Shown here in pieces: positions 40,389 to 52,300 of a DNA stretch of 64,000 nt (positions are counted from its first letter, which is position 1; each line of letters starts with the position of its first letter). A program made the position numbers and the translations under genes. Below the pieces are notes generated by a model. That model was not told where the DNA came from. It ran no database searches and saw only the letters and a list, made by a program, of their open reading frames with translations. Source of the stretch: Fistularia commersonii (lineage: Eukaryota; Chordata; Actinopteri; Syngnathiformes; Fistulariidae). The stretch is taken from positions 8,455,001-8,519,000 of the forward strand of contig JBBMNZ010000035.1 in the NCBI GenBank assembly GCA_037954325.1. The letters run 5' to 3'.

Positions 40389-43300
40389 CATTTTTTCCCA
40401 AGGATGCTCCAGTGGCTGTCTGGTGATTAAAGAAACATTAAATTTCATATCATGTTTTAATTTTTTTTCATCCTTCATTCAGTCAGTCTCACCCTCCAGT
40501 ATCCTTTAGCAATCACATTATTTTTAAAGACACACGCTGTTTGTTTATGTCTGAGTCAGTTTGTCAAGGCTGCCCGAGAGCAGAACTTCAGCCCTCGCAC
40601 AAATCCATCCATCCCCGAGCCCATCGGATTCTCATTCCTCCGTTTGCCGGCCCCGCCGAGCACTTTCACGTGTAGTTTAGCCGTGTCTGTGGTGAGCGGC
40701 CTTTGGAGGCCTTTGTTTCCGAGCGGTCCATTCCTTGGGGACGGAACAAATCGATATTCGACTTTTGGTCGTAAGCAACTTTTCGTCAATCGGCCAACGT
40801 CGTATCTGCTGTGAAACTATCATTTATTGTCAAATCAAAAAAGTCAAATATATTCGCATTCACCTGACATCGAAACATCCAAAGGAGGGTTTATTCCTCA
40901 GCACCGAAATCAAAGCGGTATTATCGCCATCCTCGATCATCTGGAGTGGTTTCTTTACGGTGACCTTGCTCTGTTCTCCCGGTGTCACAGGTGTGTCCCG
41001 ACTGGATGATCAAATATTCATCAACCGCAACCCCGGAGTGCCCTCCGTTGTGAAGTTCCACCCCTTCAACACCTGTATAGCCGTGGCTGACAAGGACAGC
41101 ATCTGGTGAGAGTTGCAGCACGGCGAGCACGCACTCCGCTGACTTCGACCGCACACTGGTTTGATACATATTCTGAAGGCTGTGCGTGTCTGTCGTAGTT
41201 TCTGGGACTGGGAGAAAGGCGAGAGGTTGGACTACTTCCACAATGGCAACCCCCGATATACCCGAATCACGGCTATGGAGTACCTGAACGGACACGACTG
41301 TTCATTGCTGCTCACTGCGACAGGTTCGGAACTCACACACACACACACACGCACACACACACACACGCACGTATGTTTGTGTAGACCCGAATTTGAAAAT
41401 CAGACGAGCCCGTCACCTATAAGGCTAGAAATAATTCACTTTCTTAAATGTTCACACCCACCAGAGGATCCCGAACCGCAATGAGACTCATTTGCAGAAG
41501 CACTGAACCTTAATGCTTGACTCTTTCACCACGCGCACACACACACAAACACACACAAACACACACACACACACACCTCAAGTGCTCGTGGGCATACATC
41601 ATCTTTCATTACCAGAACAAAACAATTACCCTCCGTTGCTTTATCTTCATAACCCAGTGGAGCTGTGATACACACTGTTACAACACACACACACTCACAC
41701 ACACACACAAGATTGCTTTTAGTCGTCACAGTAACATGGTACGACCCACCAAAACCTAAATTAACCTTTTGCAACAATGAAAATTAATTGTTCATTCAAA
41801 AAGTTCAAAGTCAGCTTTATTGTAAATTTCTCCGAATGTACCGGACACATAGAGCAATCGAGAAGACGCTTCTCACAATCCCATTGTCATGAAATTAACA
41901 GAATAATAATAGTAATCAAGTGTAAATTAGCAGTGAAGGGCATTGTTACATTAAACTACTCATGGTGGGTGTGGGGCTTTTGTTTGCTTGAGTTTGTGAA
42001 GGAAGTAGAGGCATCGCTGTGCCTTTTTCACCAGCGATGTTGGTGTTCCAGGAGAGATCTTCACTGATGTGCACCCCCGAGGAATTTATTACCGCTCACT
42101 CTCCAGGTCAGCGGGGCATGCTTGGTGTGGCCTCCCCGAAAAGTCAACAACAATCTCCTTGGTCTTGCTCGCGCTCAGCTGGAGGGTGTTGTCTCTGCAC
42201 CGCGCGGTTCGAAGGTCGACCATCCTGAAGTGGGTGTCGTCCTTGGCGATGAGACCAGAGTTGTGTCGTCCGCAAACTTCACCATGTGATCGGTTTGCAG
42301 CCACTGAGTCGCAGCAGGGGACCGAGTACGCAGCCCTGGGGAGCCCCTGTGCTGAGAGTGATTCTCCTCGAGATGTTGTTGCCATCTCGTGCTGCTTGTG
42401 GCCCCTCACAGAGGAAGTCCAGCAGCCAGTTGCAGAGGCAACTGTTGACCCCCGGCTGCCGTTGGATTATGGTGTTAAATGCTGAGCTGAAATCCAGGAT
42501 CCGCCTTCTCACATCAGAGCCTGAGGTGTCCAGGTGGGTGAGGGCTGGGCGGAGAGCAGAGCAGATTGCCTCCTCTGTGGAGGCCCGATATGCAAATTGG
42601 TATCATGATGATGGGGTTCAGTTCTACGGGTCGATAGTTATTGTAACTGGATTTTCTGTGGCACGGGTACGATGACGGTGGATTTGAAGCATGACGGGAC
42701 AGCCGCTTGCCTGAGGGAGGTGTTAAAGATGGCTGTGAAGGCATCCTTAAATTCCTCTGCACAGTCCATCAGCACCCGACCTGGGATTTTGTCTGGGCCT
42801 GCTGCTTTGCTGGTGTTGATGGTGGAGAGGATTCTCTTCACACTAGCAGCAGACAGGCACCGAGTTTGGTCTTGGGGGCGCGGGATAAATGTTGTTTTGA
42901 GGCTCAGATCGTGCAAAGAAGTTGTTGAGGTTGTTCAGCAAAGAGATCTTGTCCTCGCAGAGCTGCGCCACAGGCTTGTAGTCTGTGAGGGTCTGGATGC
43001 CCTACCACTGGCTCCGCAGGTCTCTGCTGTCCTTGAATTGGCGGGTTGTCTTTGTTGGTGTATTTGCATTTGGCTTGCCTGAGCACCAGGTTGTCTCTCG
43101 CTGCTTACAGGCCAGATTCGCCCCTGGCTCTAAAGACTCTGTCCCTCAGCAGCCGGTGGACGTCCCCTGTCAGCCATGGATTCGGATTTGCTTTGGTGAT
43201 GACGGTTTTGGTGTGGGTTACATCGCCAATGCATTTGCTGATGTAAGAAGTAACAATGTCTGTGTACCGTAATTTCCGGACGATAAGCCACGACTTTTTT

Positions 43301-46300
43301 CACGTAAACAACGATGCAGTTAATATCTGAACGTTTTTTTTGGGGGGGGGCTAACGAGCTTCACGCCGCTAAAACATTTATCCTCGTCACATCGAACCGA
43401 TGAAATGACCGGGAAATTCCGAGTCTGTTCAACTCCGACACCGAAGAAGACGATTTTGACGGTTTTAGTGCGCAGGAGGAAACCCAAGATAGCGATCGGC
43501 TAGCCGGCGCGGCTTATATTGAGGTGCGCTCAATAGTCCGGAAATCACGGTACTCCTCAATGTTCGATTGGTCGTTTTAAGTGGCAACCTGCTTGAACAT
43601 TTCCCATCGGTCTTGTCGAAGAAGTCCTGAAGAGCGGAGGTGGCCCCTTCTGGCCGCACCCCTATCTGCTTCTGAACCAGCCTGGGGACTTTCACCTTGG
43701 GTCTGTAAGCCAGCATTAGCATAACAGCAGTGTAGTCAAGGTGGGGGAGGCTTTACGTGCTCCTTCGTGGGCGGTGTAGACCAAGTCCGAGGTGCTGTGA
43801 CCCTCTGTTGGGAAATCAACATGCTGGTGAAGTTTTGGGAGGAAAGCCCTGAGGTTAATGTGATTAAAATCTCCAGCAAGGGTGAGGAATCCATCTGGGT
43901 GTGTTGTCTGACGGCCTGGTACAGTTCACTAAGTGCTACATTCCTGTCACTGCTGTTGGAGGTGGGAGGGATGTAAACAGCAACTAGCAGAATCGCTGTG
44001 AGTTCCCTCGGCAGGTAGAAAGGACGACGCTTAATGATCATAAACTCTGCCAGCGGTGAACAGTGTTTGCATATTTCCGCAGGGTCCTGGCACCACCCAT
44101 GACGGATGTAAACAGACTCCACCACCGCAAGTCTTTCCTCTGTTCACGAGTGCTCTGTCCGCTTGGTAGCATGTTAGCTGCTCCAGTTGTCATTTTGCAA
44201 GGATTTTGTTGTCCATCTCCTCACAACATAAGGTGCTGTTCCTCAGCATCCCTCCCTCAACGCTGCTCCGAGGAATATCAAGGACAATTTTTTTTCCAAA
44301 ATAAATTGATGTATGAATTTATAGATATCGATGAGTTTGAGGCAGGTTATGTAATAAGCTCTGCATTGCAAGTGCACTGTGTGCTTGAGTCCAGGGGGCT
44401 TGAGCCTCATTTTGTCATTTCATCACTTTTTGTCTTTTTTTTTTTAATCGCTGACAGTGCAGCTGCAAACAAAGAGGCTTTTAAATGCTGCCGGGAATCC
44501 CCCTGTGATTCTTTTGAGTAGTGCATGCATGCGTGTGTGTGTGTGTTCATGGACAGGCCACGCTCTCTGAAGGCTCTTATCATGGTTCTCTCTCACTAGC
44601 TCGGTTTACGCTGAAATCCACTGGGAATGTAAAGTCAAGTGTTGCACTTCCGCCAGACATGAGCTCCTCCCAAACTCTCTTTTACCTTCCCCGTGTCCCT
44701 CTGCCCTCTCCAAACCCTCCTCCTTTTTTTTTTTCCGTCCCCAGATGACGGAGCGCTGCGCATCTGGAAGAATTTCGCCGACCAGAAGAACCCGGAGATG
44801 GTGACGGCGTGGCAGGGCCTGTCCGACATGCTGCCCACGACCAGAGGTCAGCCCTCCACCAGCACTCACAGTAAAGATCCAATCTTACTATCTGAACTCA
44901 CCAATCCACTCCCATAGCACCCACCCACCCCATAGCCACTCACCAAATGCCCCACCCCTCCGAGTCACACTTCCATGCCCATCTAGCGAGTGACCAGAAA
45001 AGCAGGGAGAGATGTTTTGCCAATCCGCTAGCTCTGTCTGCTCAGATGATTTTATATCTGAGACACCTTCTGATGACTGCACTGTCTGGCTTTTTTGGCC
45101 ACGTGAAAGTACCTCTAAACCAGGGGGGCTCAATACGTCGATAGCGATCTACCAGTCGATCTCAAAGATAATACTGGTAGATCGCATGACATTAAAAAAA
45201 AAAATAGACGTCAGCCTATCGTCCATCCCGTCACTTGATTGATATACAGGGCAGCTGGTCAAGTGACATCTGATTTTTTTCTGATTCTCGGTTTTCTCTC
45301 TTAAACTTAAGAAAGAGTGTAAAATGAGTGGGGCAGCTGGACCAAGTAAGAAAACAAAAACGTATCACTTTCATACGGAATTGGAGGAGGACTTGTTTTT
45401 CACGATTACATTATCGAAGTGCGTTCGCCTCATCTGCCGGTCTAACATCTCAATACCAAAGAAGGGTAATGTGGAGCGGCATTTTCGGACCGTTCATGGA
45501 AAATACGACACGGACGTCGCTCCAAAAAGCGAGCTGAGAAAGAGAAAGGTGAAGGAACTAAAATCCCAGTTGACCAGACAGCAGTCACGTTTCACAGAAC
45601 ATGATTCAAAAGCGAAAGCCGCGACCGAAGCTTCGTTCCGAGCGAGTCACGTCATCATTAACAAGGCCGGCCAGAAGCAACTACTGTCTGAACTATGATT
45701 CAATTCAGTGCAAGTCATCAGAGTGAACTTGGGTAATGACAAAAAAATGTACATATTTATTTTGTGTTGTGCAATATTGGCTCATGCGGTTCTGCACATC
45801 GACATACATTGTACATATAAAGAATGTTTTGCATTTTTGTTTTGCATTTTGACTCGGTCATTTATTATAAGTAGCTCGCATGCTGAGAAAGTGTGCGCAC
45901 CCCTGCTCTAAACCATGTCCGCCCACTTAGCCGATGTGAAGTTTACAAATAACGTTGTGTTTTCCCTCAAATCCATAGTGTGCTTTTTGCTAATAAATAA
46001 TGAGTCAAAACGCTCCATTGTTCACATTAATGGGATCACAACCAATACGTATCGGGGAACATACGTTTTCTTGACAGTGCATGTGAACAGAGGCATGTGA
46101 GCCGTGATGCAGACGGCATACTGAAAAGTCGGTCGTGTGTGTTCTGAGACGACAGATTCCGCTTGCTGTGTCAGCGAAGAGGAGGGTTCGGCTCTTCTTC
46201 TCCTGTTGCTTTTAGAGCAAAAGCCAGTGTTTGGTTCTGCAGTTCGGAACGCAATCCACACACACACACACATACACACACACACGGAGCGTATGCCCTC

Positions 46301-49300
46301 ATCGTTCCCCATACTTTTTGGTCCCTCGGCTCTGGAGTTTCGGAGTTTCCTAACCATGAAACCTTTGCGGAGAAGCCATGACAGCCGAGGGGCCTCACTA
46401 ATAATCTATGAATGAATAAACATGATCCTTGACGCGCCATATTACCATGAGCCTTTGCCAAAGCCTTGCCTGGGGGAGGGCAGGGGGTTAAGCAACTTCC
46501 AGAAAACTTCTTTAGAACCCATCTCATCTTGAGCTTAATTTGATGTAACAAGAGCAGAGCTGTCATGCTTAGTTACCGGCTGACTGGCGCCCGGTTACCT
46601 GCATGGGGGTGTGAGCCTCGCAAGGTGTGCGGCGTACGGCTCCCCGCCATCACGGAGCCGCAGAGTCACCAGAGCATGCTGAGAGGTGACACACTTATCT
46701 AGCATCACTGTCTCCTGACGCTCACACTCAACTGTTTACTTAGAGCTCTCTCACTCTCTCTCTCTCTCTCTGCCAGCAAGCTGCAGCCAGGTTTTTAACA
46801 TTTAATCATATTTGTTATCCCGGATGTGTTAGTGGCAGTTGTGCCGTGCAGGTGCTGCATTGAGCCCCCGAGCGGAGGCATTCATTTTTATATAATAAGC
46901 CACGCCATCCAGCTCATCCCTGAGAAACGCTTTGCTGACAAATCCAGCGGGTGTTCAAATATTTTCATACCACCACCCCGCAGACATCAGCAGCAGGAAG
47001 CAGCGTGAATGTGTGTGAAAGAGTCACACACACACACCACTAGGCCGTCCATCTCATTATTGTGAGCTTGCAATCTCAGTAATGCTTTCAGAATGAGACT
47101 TTTTTTTTTTCTTCCTCAGAGCTAATTTTTTTTGGTTAGATCAGTGGACAATGAAGTGCTACCGACAGTCAAATTTAATATCTGGCGTCTTCATGCCAAA
47201 GCAGACACACTTCACTCTACCCACGCTCATCCCACCCCCTTCTCCCATCTCATACCAGTGTGCCATTTTCATGATGGACTCACTGACGACTCCAGCTTGT
47301 TGTTACTTTGCTGGTTTTGTGTCTTCCTCCCGCCGCCGCCCATTTCCCTCCCTCGGTTGAAAAAGGCAGATAAATATCCACGCCTCCTAAGGGACACAAA
47401 CTCGCAAGGGTTTTTCTTTGTTGTTTTTTGTAATTAACAACCGGTCTCATTTATTTGAAATAATAAAAACAAGAAAATATCCAAACCGCTCGATCTACTC
47501 CAGCTAGACGGATGCAGCGTTACGAGAATAGTATTCATTTTTAAGTTACGATGAATTAGTGATCATAACACGCCATCTCTACAGCACTCAAAGCACTTTA
47601 CAAAGATTTCCTCTTTCTGCCCAATACCGTGAATTCATGATTTAATGTCAGAGGCTGGTGGGCTGCTTAGGTCAGCCCCCCCCCCTTGGACAGTGTCGGG
47701 TGATTTCTGGGAAAACGGCAGCCTTGTTCATCCTCTGCTGTTCGAATGCAACAGCGCAAAATGTGTGTAAAGGAGAGAGGAAAACAAGTGTGAATGCTTG
47801 CGCGGGAGTTCACGCTAATTTTTATTTATTTTTTGCCTGCTTTGTTGCATACCCTCCCCACCCCTTCTCCTCCCGCATTCTATCTGCCCCCTCAATTCCT
47901 CGCAGGTCTGGCCAGAAGGGTCTCCATCTATCTTGACAGGAGTAAGCAAGGAGGTGAGTGCAGCCATTTCGATACTCCGCTCTCTTTCTCAAGCAACCGT
48001 TTTGCCCGCCTTTCCCGACCCCCCGCGTCTATTCACCCCGCCCTTTTGCTTCCCCTCATCCATCCCATCATGCTGTGCCCCCCCCCCCTCCACACACACA
48101 CACATCTGGAATCTAAAAGTCACCTCCTTTTCAAAACATGAAACTCAAAAATATCTCATTTATTGCCAGGCACATGTTTTGTCAAGTGTTAAGGGAAAAT
48201 CCAAATTAAAACTGAATATCTTAGAATTATGAATGATCCGTCATCAATTTTAGACAGAGGTTAGCACAATGTAATTTAACCTCATTTTTGCTTTTGATTT
48301 CAAAAGTATCCCTCTTGCTGCCACATTGTGTTATGTCAAGGGATCGATTATTTAAAAAAAATAAATAAAACAAAACCTTCAGCGCTTATTTTCATCTCCA
48401 AGCAACTGCCAACAACTGCTGTTCCCTGCTGGGGTTTTTACAATTGGTCAATTGCAAGGAGAATTTGCACATGGTGGCATTTGCATGAACCCCCCCCTTA
48501 CAGAAGAGAGATATTGACACTCACCTAAAGACCAATTAAGTAGCTCTGCTCTTTGTTAAGGCCAAGCTGAAACTACCGCCATTACTCATATTTGCCCTGA
48601 AAGCGGACTTTCCCGCTGGAAATCACACCCGCAAAATGAATCCCGCCCAAAAGTGTCCGTATGTAATTTAAAGCGTGTTTGGTGCCTGCAATTTTAATAG
48701 CTCGACACTGCCTGGTCCTTGTTGCCGAAAGGATTGGCATGTTTAACTCCAGAGGATGCGGCTAAATTAGGGGTTTGTGGCCGGCACGTACAGGAGAACC
48801 AGTCCTCCGTGAGCCACATCTGTATGCACGGCAGTCACTGGAGCGAGAGGGGAATTGAAGCTTTGGGCCAAAAAAATAAATAAAAAAACACAGGAGGATA
48901 GGAGTTTGCTGAGTAAAGTGTGAGATTACTTAAGAGCCGAGGTCACAGTGAGGGTTAAAACAGTTGAATAAATACCCCGACGACCGGCGGGACTCATCTC
49001 GGAGACGGCAGTGACCCAGAGGGGAAATAAAGAGAGGGCAAGACGAAAAAGAGAGCATAAATCAAAAAAAGTTTGACGCTGCACTCAAAGAGGATTAGAA
49101 TATTGTTTATTTTTAGGGCTGGGAAGCAGCCAAACACAATAAAACAGAAAATTCAGACACTCATTACCAGCGCGTGGGCTCACATCAGTGCGCGTTCACG
49201 TGTCTTAGGGAGTTAGGCGAACATTTCACTTCCTGACTGTATCGCGAGCCGATGTAATTAAAGCCTGAGCCGCATGCGGTTAACAAGATTTCTGCTGGTT

Positions 49301-52300
49301 TTCTCGGTACTTCCTGGCTCCCTGTCTTCCCATGACCGCCAGGCTGATTTTCAAAAACCCTTGATGGGGGTGTTTCCCCAAAGTTTTTCAAGTTCCCTCT
49401 CTTTTTATTTTTGGTCCCTCCATTCTCCAGCACGGGAAACTAGAGGCCCTTTTAGTTACGGCGCCGCTGACTAGCGCCCGCATATCAGATCATGCTAAAC
49501 GCCGAACCGGGGTTTTCACAAGTCTCGACTAAGAACGGCCTCACGTGTTCTGCGGGAGGTCGCGGGGTTACTAGAAATGAACGGCGGGTTTCAGATGAGT
49601 TTCAGACCGCCGTGACATTATTTCTCCAAGGTCGTCAATAGTACATTGAGAAAAATTGAAATTGAAAATTGAGAGACCAGTTGATCATGAAGACTTTTGC
49701 ACTGTGAGAGCCTCAGGTCAGCCAGGCCCTTCCATTAGACAAATAGAGGAAATGCTAAATACGTTTTTCTTGATTTTGATACGCGTATCCAGCGAGAGGA
49801 CACCAGAGACCGAGGTCATGACTAAAGACTGTTTGTGCTAACATGATATTCCATGGTTCAGTTTGATTTAATGGATTTCCTCGCTGGAGTTCAAAGCATA
49901 TTCTTAAAATGTTATGTATATCCAGACTACATTATTAATTTGTTTTTCCTTTTTGTCTTTGCATGTTAAAACATGTTTAAGTGGGCTTAAACATGCGCCA
50001 CTGCCAGAGTGTTGCACTGTCACATGAAACATCTCACTTTATTAAATATACTGCTCAAAAAAAATAAAGGGAACACTTGAACAACACAATGTAACTCCAA
50101 GTCAATCACACTTCTGTGAAATCATAGTGTCCACTCAGGAAGCAACACAGATTCATTTTGACTTGTTTTAAGGACATTACATCAAAGTTGGATCAGCCTG
50201 GAGTTTGTTTTTACACTTTAATTTTGAGTGTGATTCCTAATCCAGACCTCCATGGGTTGATACAATTGATTTCCATTGATCATTTTTGTGTGATTTTGTT
50301 GTCAGCACATTCAACTGTGTAAAGAGCAAAGTATTTCATAAGAATATTTCATTCATTTAGATCTAGGATGTGTTTTTTAAGTGCTCCCTTTATTTTTTCG
50401 AGCAGTGTATAATCGCACAATAACCGACATAGAGGTGAAATTCTCTGAATATGTCGTACTTCGATTGAAAACAATAGGATCGTGTCGCTGGATTTGGTTT
50501 CTTGCACTGGAAGCTTCACCTCAATCATACGTTTAAATCAAACCTTTCAAGAGTTTCGTTCCTCCCCTTTTCATTTCCCCGCCTCTTTACTCATTCTCAT
50601 CATTCTGAACATCCCTGTCTTTCCACAGTCAAATTTGAACTAAAAGTCGGGCGAGAACGGTTTATTACATTGCAGCTCATCAGCAAATGATTTTATTGGT
50701 ATTCGTGATTAATGTCAGCCGCGTGTGTTCGTTTGAGCCAACCTCTGAAGCTCCATCATGCTAGCAGTGGTGTTAATGCTCCGTCATTTGTCAGCGTCTT
50801 TATCAGCCAGGCAGATTTCTATTAGATTTTCCACCTCTGCACCACATATCAACGTTACCAGATGCTTGTTGGAGCCCCCAAATTATATCGCCAGTCAAAG
50901 TCCGGCCGTCGATCTCATAATTTCAATAATCCTCGACAAGTTTTATTTGTCTTGAGGACCTGGAGGACCTTATCAAAGCGAACAAGATGAAGGCAAGAGA
51001 TGGAGAAAACAATGAAGGCTGCTGCGCCGGTTTAATGAGCTGCAGTGTGTCGGAGACCCAGTCCATCACTGGAGATAATGGTGCTGAATAAGAATAAGCC
51101 GTCTTCCCCAGTAGAGGGGAAAAAAAGAGAAAAAAAAATGAACAGTGGAACAGAGATATTTATGCGCAGGGATAGATAAACATATCCTAAATTAGAGATC
51201 GCCTCGGCACACTGGCGCAACGGCATGATGATCTACCACAATTGCACAGAGAGCGGTTGTTAGCGAAAGATTCAACAAGGGAAAGACCAATCTGCTTAAC
51301 AACGTCATTACTATTTCTGTTCCCTTTTTTTTTCCCCTCTTGCTCTACTTTCTTATATCTTCATGCTATGTGTCTATATTGATTTCTGTGTGCGGGCAGC
51401 CTAACTCCCAGCCCGGCCCACATGAGGTTTCCCTCTCTGGCGGTTTGAGATGCCGAACGACGACTGCGAGACAAAACCGAACGGTCAAGATTAAGACTGC
51501 GAACCCGGGAACTTGGATTGTTTAACCTTTTCCCCGATCCGCGGTCGGAGGGTTGCGGTAGTACGAGGCTGTAGAAGAGGAGGAGATATCTGAGGGAAGA
51601 TGAAAATGGGCTAAGAAAGAGGAAGTGGGTTCCTGGAAAGAGCACTCAAATGACCGATTAAGGGGATCAAAATATAAGATGATGGAAATGCCGAGTGATT
51701 TGAATGGGAATGTGCACCTTAAACTTGCATCACTTGCTCGACATGCTGCTTTCCTGCTGTTTCGTCGTGCTGCCTCATTTGTGTGCCGCGGCTTCTGAAA
51801 ATATCATAAAATAAAAGAAACTCGACAGGTAGACAAAGCACATACAGTGGCGCAAAGCCACTGCAAATGCGCATAAACAACAAATGCGTTTATGCGGAAC
51901 AGTTCGAAGAGCTGAGTTCTAACAACTGTCCAGCTTGAATTTCCTTCTAGGAAATCCCTTCCCCCAGGGGAACCTTTTAGCTTTGCACTCGCACGGGCTC
52001 TAAGGGACCACTGTAGGGACCTGTGTGACGCAAGTGTCTGCGGCGTGTACCTTAAGCGCCGCACTCAAGAATACTTGCTTTGAGCTAATACCGGTGAGAA
52101 TATCTTCCACAGTGAGCCCTGCAAATCCCTCTGGTGTGGCAGGCGGAAATAGCGTGGACCTCGTGTTCGGTCCATTTCCCGCTGGTTCTGTCCATTTTGT
52201 CGCAAGTCGCAAGAAAAACAGATGACTAGTGACCGCTACAGTGTTTCAAAACTACACTGCCCGCTAGGAGAATCTTGTCATCGGCATGGCTCGTGTGTTT

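Larger units (their letters stand above)
36863..40990 (+). other. rptor: Intron 16
   Basis: The intron is 4.1 kb. It is unique-looking to about 39.8 kb apart from T-tracts at 38388-38424. Then come an AT microsatellite, an inverted terminal-repeat-like pair, a possible transposon remnant (40046-40308) and a long GT repeat (40309-40387). Confidence 0.65.
41324..44744 (+). other. rptor: Intron 18
   Basis: The intron is 3.4 kb. It carries CA repeats at its start (41333-41371 and 41537-41577) and an antisense LINE (about 41795-44290) interrupted by a TA-flanked MITE (43267-43550). A T-tract precedes exon 19. Confidence 0.75.
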
